A DNA stretch of 64,000 nucleotides from assembly GCF_000003855.2 (NCBI RefSeq), contig NW_003101682.1:3250386-3314385 (forward strand). Direction: 5' to 3'. A program made the translations under genes and the position numbers. Numbering within the stretch: position 1 is the stretch's first letter; each line of letters opens with the position of its first letter. The DNA comes from Blastomyces gilchristii SLH14081. Its lineage: Eukaryota; Ascomycota; Eurotiomycetes; Onygenales; Ajellomycetaceae. The notes beneath the pieces are model-generated. The model did no database searches. It was not told the origin of the DNA and was given only the letters and a program-made list of their open reading frames with translations. Positions 11,524-20,629 of the stretch are shown piece by piece.

Positions 11524-13023
11524 TCAACTTCTTCTGAATCTATATTAGATGAGCTATGACATACAGCAGCTTAAATCAATGAACTTTTTCAAACACTCAC
11601 TGAAGCGGTATGACAAGAAGTACTCTGATTTTCTTCAGAACTACATGTAAGAATTGACATCTCAGAATATTCAATTAATGATAATAACACTCTACAATTC
11701 TATGAATAACACTGAGTTTCTCACTTCAAACTCTTACACACTCAGATAATGCAAGAGATGTATGATTTGTATATAACTGATTATTCAGACTGTGAATAAC
11801 TGTATAGAATAATCTTGTGAGAGTTCTATTAACCTGAGATATTAAATAGTATTAGATACTTTGTCTGAAACTGTAATCACTGTTCTTTCATTATCTTATA
11901 AAAGAACTGTAGAAAAGATCTACTGAAATCACTCAATATCTCTGATAGAATCTGATGAGATGTAGTAATTAACTTCACTATTAATCTATCTAAGAGTAAG
12001 AGTTATAGAAACATTCTGATCATTGTGAATTGATTAAGTAAGAATATAATATTGAAATCTTGTAATAAAGTGAATACTGAACAAGTCACTGAAGCTTTTC
12101 TACAGAGCTCATTCTATTAAATACATGAATTATTGAGATCTATAGTATTGAATCAGAGTTATCAATTTGTGAGTACTCTCTGAACAAGAATCTGTCAAGT
12201 TCTCAAGATTACATGCTGTCTGTCAACTATCTATCATTCTGAGACTGATGATATGTCAGAACAGATAATTCAGACTGTGAAGAATTATCTTTATAAGTTC
12301 TGTATCTACTTACAAGATAATTGATATGATCTTCTTTTACACACAGAGATTGCTATCAACAGTTGAGATGTTATTTCAACAGATGTAAGTTCATTCTTTC
12401 TTATACATGAATATCACATAAAAGTACTGAATCTTCTAGAGATTACACATTTCACACTGAACTCTCACAGTTCAATTCAGATTGTTAATAATATAGTAAT
12501 GAAACTCTGAGACATCTGTGATTGAGCAGAGATCTTCATGATAAGTGCTAAACAGAATTAAGAAGATTGAATTAACATTCACTGAGATCTCACTAAATAA
12601 TATAAAATAGAAGATCTGATATGATTGAATCTTAAGAATATACAGATCATATATTCATCTCATACACTGAATTATCATCATATCAAGTATAAAGTGATAG
12701 AAGTTCTAGATAGTCATAACTACTGTCTTGGCACATTATCAGAGATTTATAATGTCTTTTATATAAGCATGCTTCACTGTGCTGTCACTGACTCATTCTC
12801 TTCTCAACTGACTTTCAACTGACAGCCGCCAGGTATCATAGAAGAAGATAATGAGCTTGAGTGAGAGATTGAGAATATTCTCAATGAGAGACTCTGCAGC
12901 TGCAGTCAGCAATATCTCATGAAATGAGTCAGCTTTGATTAACTGACCTGAACTTCAAGTTCTGCATTATTCAAAACAGTAGCTCTTGACTGATAAGAAC
13001 TGCTTCTGAAAGAGAGAGACTAA
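11524..13023 (+). pseudogene. pol: gypsy-A1 pol, part 2: integrase and chromodomain
   Basis: Integrase resumes after the hAT. The zinc-binding end shows FVWNCNHCSFII near 11861-11896. The core shows SYRNILIIVN near 12001-12030 and the end block YHSETDDMSEQ near 12230-12262, against the usual YHPxTDGQTE. The open stretch 12625-12822 is the integrase C-terminal region (KYKVIEVLDSHNY ... EIYNVFYISML). From about 12840 to 13010 a chromodomain follows: E-(W)-EIENILNERLCSCSQQYL, then MKWVSFD and an acidic/aromatic tail (TVALD-YE). A chromodomain marks the chromovirus branch and is known to guide insertion to particular chromatin. Catalytic Asp positions appear changed to Asn and the frame has many stops. 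Confidence 0.88.
13008..13023 (+). promoter_or_regulatory. Polypurine tract of gypsy-A1
   Basis: GAAAGAGAGAGACTAA sits directly before the 3' LTR. It would prime plus-strand DNA synthesis. The same purine run precedes the other LTR-A copies (reversed in gypsy-A4 at 61685-61705). Confidence 0.75.
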
Positions 13024-13331
13024 TGTGACAGGCTGCGCCTGATCAATTATATAGACTATTTCATTACACTTCATAGATTCTTCCACCTTATTCTCAAACA
13101 TGTATGCTCTGATTCTCAGTCATTCTCAATCACTGATTCTCAGCTGCTATGAACATATATAGATTCTTCCGCCCTGAAGCTTCACTGCATATATCATCAC
13201 ATATGTGTATAAATATTCACTCTGATTGCTGATTTCTATACTTTCTCTTTCTTTCCTTCTCTAATGTTTTTCTCTTTGTTATATAAGACCTATCAATATA
13301 ATACCCATCTATTCGGCGTAGGCCCCTTACA
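13024..13331 (+). repeat. 3' LTR-A of gypsy-A1
   Basis: This 308 bp LTR starts TGTGACAGG and ends CTTACA, aligning without visible length change to 1743-2050 but with many C/T and G/A differences. LTRs are identical on insertion, so the differences reflect later decay. Confidence 0.92.
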
Positions 13332-15008
13332 CTAACTCTTTTAAATAGAGAGATTAAACCCAGTGTAAATATCAAATGATTAGAAGTATGATTAAACTCC
13401 AAGTTAAATTTTAAATATCATATTCAACAAAGAACTGTCAAGGCAGAAAGACTATTAAACAACATAATCAGACTATTAAATACAGAGAGAGGTCTATTCT
13501 TCCAGGCTATGAGACAGTTATATATAGCCTGTATTATCTCAGTAGCTGATTATGAAGTTCAAGTTTGATGAAATAATCACGAGAATTTCACTGAACTCTT
13601 TCAAAGTCTGTAAAACAGAGCTCTGAGAAGAATTCTAAGAGCATTCAAATTATCTTCTATTAAAGCAATGAAAATTGAAGCTTCAATTCTTTCTTCTGCT
13701 ATTAGATTTGAAAAGGCCTGTATAAACTATACTCTGAGAGTTATAAAGATGAGCTTAAATCATATAATCAGAGAAAGAGTCTCTTCTTCATTTTCATCAA
13801 TTAACTCTGAAAATGAACTGAATTGAAATAGATTTCTTGATTGAAATGAAAATAATTCTTCAAAGAAAATGTCTTCTCAACTGTACAGACTATACTCACT
13901 GATTAAAAATTAATTTTCTTTTTTAAATGTTGAAAAAGTTAATCATGAGAAGTTATCTCTCTGAAGAGAAAAGCTTGAATCTCTTATAGACTTACAAATA
14001 AGTGAACTATCTAAAGAGAAAGAATATGAACAGCATTTGAAGAGAATTTCTACAATCAATATAAAAGACTCTATTTTAATTTATTCAGATGACTCAAAAA
14101 ATGAGAATTTGAATAGATTAGACACAGACATTGCTTATACTGAAGATAATATTAATTTTATCTCAGATTTCTGAAATTTAGGCTGTGAATCTAAAGTCTT
14201 TGACACTGAACTATTTGTAATAGTGAAAGCTTTCAAACTTATTGAAATAAAATCTCACACAAGAGAAAATAGTTTGAAAGAGATATGAATATTCTCTGAT
14301 AGTCAAGCTGCTTTAAAAAGACTTAGAAATAGTCAGATTCATGATGATCAAATGACTCTTAAACTGATTTTAAACTCTGTTTTGAAAATTCAAAAGAAAA
14401 TAATATCTAAACTGATAATTCATCTGCATTGAGTTCCTACTCATATGAATATTCATGACAATAAATTAGCTGATTCAGCTGTAAAAAAGAGTTTAGAATT
14501 AAGCAGATTTATTCAAAAAATTATATTCTGATCTTTTATAAAGAGAAAAATAAAAGAATCTTATTTAGACAAGTGAAATGAAAGCTGAGAGAAATAAAAG
14601 AAGAGTATACATTATTCAAGATTTGAAACAAAACCCAAGTGGAAATCTTGTTCAATTAAATGTAAAAAGAAAATATTCTCATCTATAATACAGCTGAAAC
14701 TAGGACATGGCTATTTCAAATCTTATATGTAAAGATTTGATGATAGATTTGATTCAATAGAATGCTCATTCTGCAATGCAAATGAGAATTCTGAGCATAT
14801 TGTAATGCACTGTGCATTATACAATAGTCTCAGAGTCAGATTGAAAGAGAAGTATAATCTAAATCAATTAAATATGAGATTCTTATTCTTAACTGAGATA
14901 GGAATTAAATACTTAATAGACTTTCTATCAGAAACTCAAGCAGCTACAAGAAAATGACTGAATTCAGAAATATCTGAATATGAAGAGATGGAAATTGATC
15001 AGATATAG
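13332..15008 (+). pseudogene. LINE L1 C-terminal part: RNase H and Cys/His finger
   Basis: This continues the LINE protein after the gypsy. The post-RT region (LGVWLNSK-like stretch, RQLYIACIISVADYEVQ near 13508-13560) is followed by RNase H: LIYSDDSKNENLNR near 14078-14118 (Gly of DGS mutated to Asp), FSDSQAALKRLR near 14294-14330, and HMNIHDNKLADSA near 14440-14480. A C-terminal finger, C-S-F-C-(N)...H-x4-C, lies near 14763-14812. The reading frame ends at TAG 15006-15008. RNase H would remove template RNA. Several TGA codons break the frame. Confidence 0.85.
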
Positions 15009-15386
15009 TCTGTTAAAACAGCTATATACTATCTTTTAATAATTTGTTTTGTTACAGTCTCTCTTTATTTTACTTTACTTTTTCCTTTCTATTCTTTTCT
15101 ATCTATCTATTTAATGTGTCAATCTTTAAGACTGTGTTCTCTTTTCTTTTGTCATGATATTGTCAAATGGTTTCAAAGTATCAGAAGATGTTAAAATACT
15201 GCAATTTGTAAACAGTTTTTGTATTCTGAGCTGGAATTTTCTGATTTTGCATATCTGAAATTGATGAATGTATAATAGTTAACTTTATAGATATAGGAAA
15301 AACTCTGAGAACTTTTAGTTCTCAGGTAGATGTCATAGTCTCTGACTGCATACATCTATAATTGAATAATAATAATAATAATAATA

Positions 15387-17144
15387 GATATTAATCTAAT
15401 TCAATTTGATATGAATAAAACTGAGTTAATTCACTTTTTTTCCAGGTTTAATGAGAAAGAACTAAGTCTAACTCTTTTGAATAAAGATATTAAACCCAGT
15501 TTAAATATCAAATAACTAGGAGTATGGTTAAACTCCAAGTTGAATTTTAAATATCATATTCAACAAGAAATCATTAAGGTAGAGAGACTACTGAATAGTA
15601 TAATCAGACTATCAAATACTGAGAGAGGTCTATTCTTTCAGACTATGAGACAGTTATACATAGCCTGTATTATCTCAGTAGCTGATTATGAAGTTCAAGG
15701 TTGATGAAATAATCAAGAGAATTTCACTGAACTCTTTCAAAGTCTATAAAACAGAGCTTTAAGAAGAATTCTGAAAGCATTCAAATCATCTTCTATTAAA
15801 GTAATGAAAATTGAAGCTTCAATTCCATCTTCTACTATTCAATTTAAAAAGGCCTGTATAAACTATGCTCTGAGAGTTGTGAAGATGAGCTTAAATCATA
15901 TAATCAGAGAAAGAGTCTCTTCTTCATTTTCATCAGTTAACTTAGAAAATGAACTGGATTGAAATAGATTTCTTGATTAAAATGAGAATAATGCTTTAAA
16001 GAAAATACTCTCTCAACTGTATACTCTATGTTCATTTATTAAAAATTAATTTTCATCATTAAATGTTGAGAAAATTGATCATGAGAAGATATTTGTCTGA
16101 AGAGAAAAGCTGAAATCTCTCATAGACTTATAAATAAGTAAACTATCTAAAGAGAGAGAATATGAACAGTATTTAAAGAAGATCTCTATAATTAATATAA
16201 AAGACTCTATTCTGATTTACTCAGATGACTCAAAAAATAAGAGTTTGAACAGATTAGATGTAGACAGTGCTTATACTGAAGATAATATTAATTTTATCTC
16301 AGATTTCTGAAATTTGAGCTGTGAATCTGAAGTCTTTGATGCTGAACTATTTACAATAGTAAAAGCTTTCAAACTTATTGAGATAAAATCTTATAAAAGA
16401 GGAAATAACTTGAAAGAGATATGAATATTCTCTGATAGTCAAGCTGCTTTAAAAAGACTTAGAAATAATCAGATTTATAATGATCAAATGAATCTTGAAA
16501 TGATCTTAAACTCTGTTTTGAAAATTCAAAAGAGAAGAATATCAAAGCTGATAATTTATCTGCACTAAGTTCCTGCTCATATGAACATTCATGACAATGA
16601 ATTGGCTGATTCAGCTGCAAAAAAGAGTTCAGAATTAAGCAGATCTATTCAAAAAATTATGTCCTGGTCTTTTATAAAGAGAAAGATAAAAGAATATTAT
16701 TTAGATAAGTGAAATGAAAGCTGACAGAAATAAAAGAAGAGTATACATTATTCAAGATTTGAAACAAAACCCAAGTGGAAATCTTGTTCAATTAAATGTA
16801 AAAAGAAAATATTCTCATCTATAATGCAGCTGAAACTAGAATATGTCTATTTCAAATCTTATATACAAAGATTTGATGATAGATTTGATTTAATAGAATG
16901 CTCATTCTGCAATGTAAATGAAAATTCTGAGCATATTGTAATACACTGTGTATTATACAATAGTCTCAGAGTCAGTTTGAAAGAGAAGTATGATCTAAAT
17001 CAATTAAATATAAGATTCTTATTCTCAACTGAGACAGGAATTAAATACTTAATAGACTTTCTATCAGAAACTCAAGCAGCTACAGGAAAAAGACTAAATT
17101 CAGAAATATCTGAATATAAAGAGGAGAAAATTGATCAGATATAG
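15387..17144 (+). pseudogene. LINE L2 protein C-terminal half, decayed
   Basis: Same order as L1: post-RT region, RNase H (LIYSDDSKNKSLNR near 16215-16255, FSDSQAALKRLR near 16430-16466) and a terminal Cys/His finger. The last 106 codons (16824-17144) are fully open and include CSFCNVNENSEHIVIHC near 16899-16950, the best-preserved copy of the finger in this window. The end is fixed by TAG at 17142. There is no start codon of its own, since the copy is truncated. Confidence 0.85.
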
Positions 17145-17522
17145 TCTGTTAAAACAGCTATATACTATCTTTTAATAATTTGTTTTGTTACAGTCTCTCT
17201 TTACTTTATCTTTTCCTTTCAATTCCTTTCTATCTATCTATTTAATGTGTCTATCTTTAAGACTGTGTTCTCTTTTCCTTTATCATGATATTTTCAAATG
17301 ATTTCAAAGTATCAGAAGATGTTGAAATACTGCAATTTGTAAACAGTTTTTGTATTCTGAGCTGAAATTTTCTGATTTTACATATCTGAAATTGATAAAT
17401 GTATAATAGTTGACTCTATAGATATAGGAAAAACCCTGAGAACTAAAGGTTGTCAGGTAGATGTCATAGTCTCTGACTGCATACATCTATAATTGAATAA
17501 TAATAATAATAATAATAATAAT
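15387..17522 (+). mobile_element. LINE copy L2, 5' truncated
   Basis: L2 starts directly at the TAA tail of L1 with AGATATTAATCTAATTC, equivalent to position 1654 in L1, and ends in its own (TAA)n tail. It spans the end of the RT region through the 3' UTR without interruption, so it shows what L1 looked like there before the gypsy insertion. The head-to-tail order with L1 suggests insertion into, or priming from, the TAA tail. Confidence 0.88.
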
Positions 17523-18227
17523 GTAGATGAACAGCTCAGATTTCTTCAGTACTGTAAAATGATATTTTATCTGTGCAGCAATTGTGAATCACATATAATT
17601 ATACAGTTACATGTTATATTCTTTTCAAAATTATTGCATGTCATTACTTGCATTCTTCATAGAACTGATTTGCTTTTTATCAATGATATTAACTCTGTGA
17701 GATTGCTTCACAGTTAGTAAGATCTCTTTCTTTCACATTGAATAGTTCTCAGAGTCTGTAAGAATAACTAGTTTTCTGATATGCTTAATCTGATCTTGAA
17801 ATTCTCTCAAAACTTTCATCAGAGCAGATATTCTTTCTTATTTCTATAGAAACTGCATCAGATCTGCACTGACAGTGTCATCAGTATCAGTCAGAGCCTC
17901 ACTCACCCTGCTAGTTTTCATCTGTTCAATTTCATGTTGAACTTCCATTATCTTCAACTTTATATAAGCTAACTCACTTGCAGAAGTTGAATCACATTTA
18001 CATAGATCATTCTCATGATTTAATATCCTGATAATGTATTGAACAATCAGATCTTCAAAATCATTATCTGAATTGTTTATTGTAAATGTTATTAAGTTAA
18101 CTGTTATTCTCTGTTGCACTTTCAGTGCTTCTGAATTTCATTTTCTACACACTGATATGTATTCCTTTATCAAATCTGGCATTTTACCGGATCTCAAATT
18201 AATCATAGGTTCAAAGAGACATTTAGA
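17523..18227 (-). pseudogene. Unidentified coding-like remnant
   Basis: I do not recognise this. On the minus strand, 18227 down to 17847 is open for about 125 codons through one ATG-equivalent region: MINLRSGKMPDLIKEY near the start, then a charged stretch with ELAYIKLKIMEVQHEIEQMK that could form a coiled coil. The plus strand around 17525-17717 is also open (CKMIFYLCSNCESH), so strand choice is uncertain. It lies between the LINE array and a MITE. It may be a capsid-like or transposon accessory protein. No catalytic motif is visible. Confidence 0.3.
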
Positions 18228-19245
18228 TAGACTGACCGTGTTACCATGTCTGAGACCAGAACCAGAATATTTGATGATCTCATTATCAATTCAACTGATT
18301 CCATTACACAGTTTTAACATTAGATAGTAGTTTCATACTATCTCAGTGAAACTTACTGTTTACTAGACTAGCCGCCGGAATCATGAATTTCACATTTAGT
18401 TTCATTTGATCTGGTCTCATACATTTCTTGGCATGAATCTCACTGAGACTAATCATTAAAAAAACATGCAAAGTGACTATATATCAGATCTCAAAATGAG
18501 ATCATGACTTAGAAAAAATAAGAAAGTGATTTCATTTGATTTCATTTAGTCTCATTCTTAGAATAAAGTTACTATTTTTAGACATTTTAAGGTTTTTTTT
18601 AAACTATTTTTAATTTTTTAAAAAGTAACCCTTTTTGATAACACTCAAATGAGATTTAAAGTCATTTAAAGCAATAAAAATAATTTAAATTGAGAAGTGA
18701 AAATCATGATCTTAATTGAAAAATGTAATCAGAGAGACAGAAGTCTCACTTGTACAGTATGAAACTACTATCTAATGTTAAAACTGTGTAATAAGATCAG
18801 TTAAATTGATAATGAGATTATCAAATATTCTGATTCTGATCTCAGACACGGTCACACGGTCAGTCTACTGTCTACTCTTATCACATTTTTCAAATGAGAT
18901 CATGATTTTCACTTCTTAATTTAAATTACTTTTATTGCTTTAAATAACTTTAAATCTCTTTTGAGTGTTATCAAAAAGTGTTACTTTTTAAAAAATTAAA
19001 AATAGTTTTAAAAAAACCTTAAAATGTCTAAAAATAGTAACTTTATTCTAAGAATGAGACTAAATGAAATTAAATGAAATTACTTTCTTATTTTTTCTAA
19101 GTCATGATCTCATTTTGAGATCTGATATATAGTCACTTTGCATGTTTTTTTAATAATTAGTCACAGTAGAATTCACATCAAGAAATGTATGAGATCAGAT
19201 TAAATGAAATTAAACATGAAATTTATAATCTCAGCAGCCAGTTTA
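18228..19245 (+). mobile_element. hAT MITE, outer copy of a nested pair
   Basis: It starts TAGACTGACCG and ends CAGCCAGTTTA, with target duplication CATTTAGA (18220-18227) and CATCTAGA (19246-19253). It is split at 18363/18868 by a second MITE of the same family in opposite orientation. Without that insertion it is about 506 bp. It has no coding capacity and depends on a hAT transposase. Confidence 0.9.
18364..18867 (-). mobile_element. hAT MITE, inner copy, inverted
   Basis: This 504 bp copy begins TAGACTAGCCG and ends ACGGTCAGTCTA, the reverse of the outer copy. Its target duplication is CTGTTTAC (18356-18363) and CTGTCTAC (18868-18875). The undisturbed site in other MITEs reads CTGTCTAC. 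Together the two copies make a long inverted repeat. Confidence 0.9.
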
Positions 19246-19253
19246 CATCTAGA

Positions 19254-19440
19254 CATATTCAATAATATGTGAAGATGTAATTAACATGTTATCAGTGATT
19301 ATTCATAGAAGAGCTTTATAACCTGTTAGAGAATAATGTTATCATCTGTAATCTACCTAAGGTGAAACTATATATAAGTTAAGTAGCACGTGATTAGAGT
19401 AGATGTAGTAATCATCAACAGTAGGTGTAGTAATCATTAA
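19254..19440 (+). other. Intergenic; short direct repeat
   Basis: No gene seen. Near 19397-19440 the motif GTAGTAATCATCAACA occurs twice in tandem with small differences. Its start, with CACGTGATTAGAGTA, is found reversed near 54140-54172. Confidence 0.5.
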
Positions 19441-19444
19441 CAAC

Positions 19445-19640
19445 ATGAGCGTGACTGAATCTGGTGAGAGAGGATGTGATTCAGCAGAATGTATAACTGC
19501 CAGATAATAACGCGGCCGCTTTCAAACACGCTTACAAATGTATAGAGGCCCTAGCGGGCACTAATTAATTTAGATAACATATATAAGAAGCCGGCGTACG
19601 CCTGTAATCGTACGCTGGCTCAAGCAACCTTTGAATCACA
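19445..19640 (+). mobile_element. LTR-B copy, 5' truncated
   Basis: It matches the last ~200 bases of LTR-B at 1-315, from GAGCGTGAC to the terminal GAATCACA, including GCGGCCGC and the TATATAAGAAGCCGG core. The first ~105 bases of the family are missing. It is followed by an integrase tail rather than by a gag. Confidence 0.65.
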
Positions 19641-19689
19641 CAAGTTAATGAGATTATGAGATAAATATCTCAGACAGGTACTATTAGCC

Positions 19690-20280
19690 ACGCGAATTAA
19701 GCAGCATGCAGTTTTTAAGTATTTATTATTCTATCTGTTATATGAATTGCATCTGTGCACTTCAAAGAATGCTTTAGAAAAGATAAGAGAGAAAACAGCA
19801 GTTATAGAAACAGTAATTACAGATGCAGAATCAAGATTGAAAGAGATTAGTTACATACATGTAAAAGTTAATAAGTTACTTCTGAACTGAGCAATTTAAT
19901 CAAAAAGAATATAAGACTCACTAGTTAAGAAATAAAGTCTCAAGATGAGAACATAAGTTCTTATATATAATGAAAGTTCTGAGAAGTTTCAATTTAGATG
20001 ATTTAAGCTCTATAAAATACTCAAATCACATTCTCTAAGAATTTATGCATTGAAAGAATCAGAGAAATGAATTTTATATAACTTAATAAATGATTCACAT
20101 CTTATAGAGATAAAGATGCAAGATCTAAGTGAATTATAATTATTCACAGCACTATTATCAGTATTGAAAAAGAAGAGACTTATAATTGAAAAGCCTTGCA
20201 AAGTGAGAGAAATCATAGACACTTATAAATCAGATAATCTCACTTATTTTAAGCGTTTCATAATAATAAGAAAGGAATAA
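19690..20280 (+). pseudogene. gypsy integrase C-terminal region, unassigned family
   Basis: Reading through about eight stops gives a helical stretch (VITDAESRLKEISYIHVKVN near 19835-19895), then a pattern typical of the integrase C-terminal barrel: (FR)-W-FKLYKILKSHSLRIYALKESE near 19995-20063 and NLINDSHLIEIKM near 20085-20120. It continues in frame to at least KPCKVREIIDTYKSDNLTYF near 20190-20250. It differs clearly from the gypsy-A and gypsy-D integrases, so it represents another Ty3/gypsy element. It is cut at 20280 by the gypsy-A3/copia block. Confidence 0.6.
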
Positions 20281-20282
20281 TG

Positions 20283-20392
20283 TGTAGAATAGTTGAAGGT
20301 TGTATTGATAGATCTATCTATAAGAACATAATATAGTGGTGGGTCACGTGATCTAGTGGGATCACTAACTGCAACAGCTGTAACGGTCAATA
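20283..20392 (-). repeat. 3' LTR-C of the copia element
   Basis: A 110 bp LTR matching 25344-25453, starting TGTAGAATAG. It keeps the E-box-like palindrome CACGTG inside GGGTCACGTGATC. This copy is more mutated at CpG (AACTGCAACAGC) than the right copy (AACCGCAACGGC). Confidence 0.9.
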
Positions 20393-20401
20393 CCTCCTCT
20401 C
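20393..20401 (-). promoter_or_regulatory. Polypurine tract of the copia element
   Basis: CCTCCTCTC on the plus strand is GAGAGGAGG in the element's direction, directly before its 3' LTR. This fixes the element's orientation independently of the coding frames. Confidence 0.8.
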
Positions 20402-20629
20402 AAGATAACAAGAATCACATACAAAAACACTCAAATCATCAAGATAGTCTGTCAAAACTAAATACAAATGTAAAATTAAACATTCTCAACTTTTACATCT
20501 ATAAGACCTAGCAAAATCATGAATTATGCAAATGTCACAGTGTCTAGAAATTTAGTGAGTTCATTCACTATCATCTAAGCAGTGAGAACATATTCTAAAT
20601 CAATGATTCTCTGATTCAACTGTCAATGT

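Larger units (their letters stand above)
1743..13331 (+). mobile_element. gypsy-A1, Ty3/gypsy chromovirus carrying a hAT insertion
   Basis: The element begins TGTGGCGG and ends CTTACA, is flanked by the 5 bp duplication CTAAC (1738-1742 and 13332-13336), and sits in the LINE copy L1. Two 308 bp LTRs bound gag, protease, RT, RNase H, integrase and a C-terminal chromodomain, which is the Ty3/gypsy order. Without the nested hAT (5689-11515) its length is about 5.75 kb, matching gypsy-A2 (about 5.67 kb without its own insertion). The reading frames are full of transition-type stops. Confidence 0.93.
396..15386 (+). mobile_element. LINE copy L1, split by a gypsy insertion
   Basis: A non-LTR retrotransposon copy runs from 396 to 1742 and resumes at 13332, ending in a (TAA)n tail near 15386. 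The split is caused by gypsy-A1, and the LINE sequence CTAAC is duplicated on both sides. The left part carries reverse transcriptase. The right part carries the region after RT, an RNase H domain, a Cys/His finger and the 3' UTR. No endonuclease or ORF1 is seen, so the copy is probably 5' truncated. An RNase H domain and a TAA tail are features of I/Tad-type LINEs; I cannot settle the clade by reading. All reading frames are broken. Confidence 0.85.
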
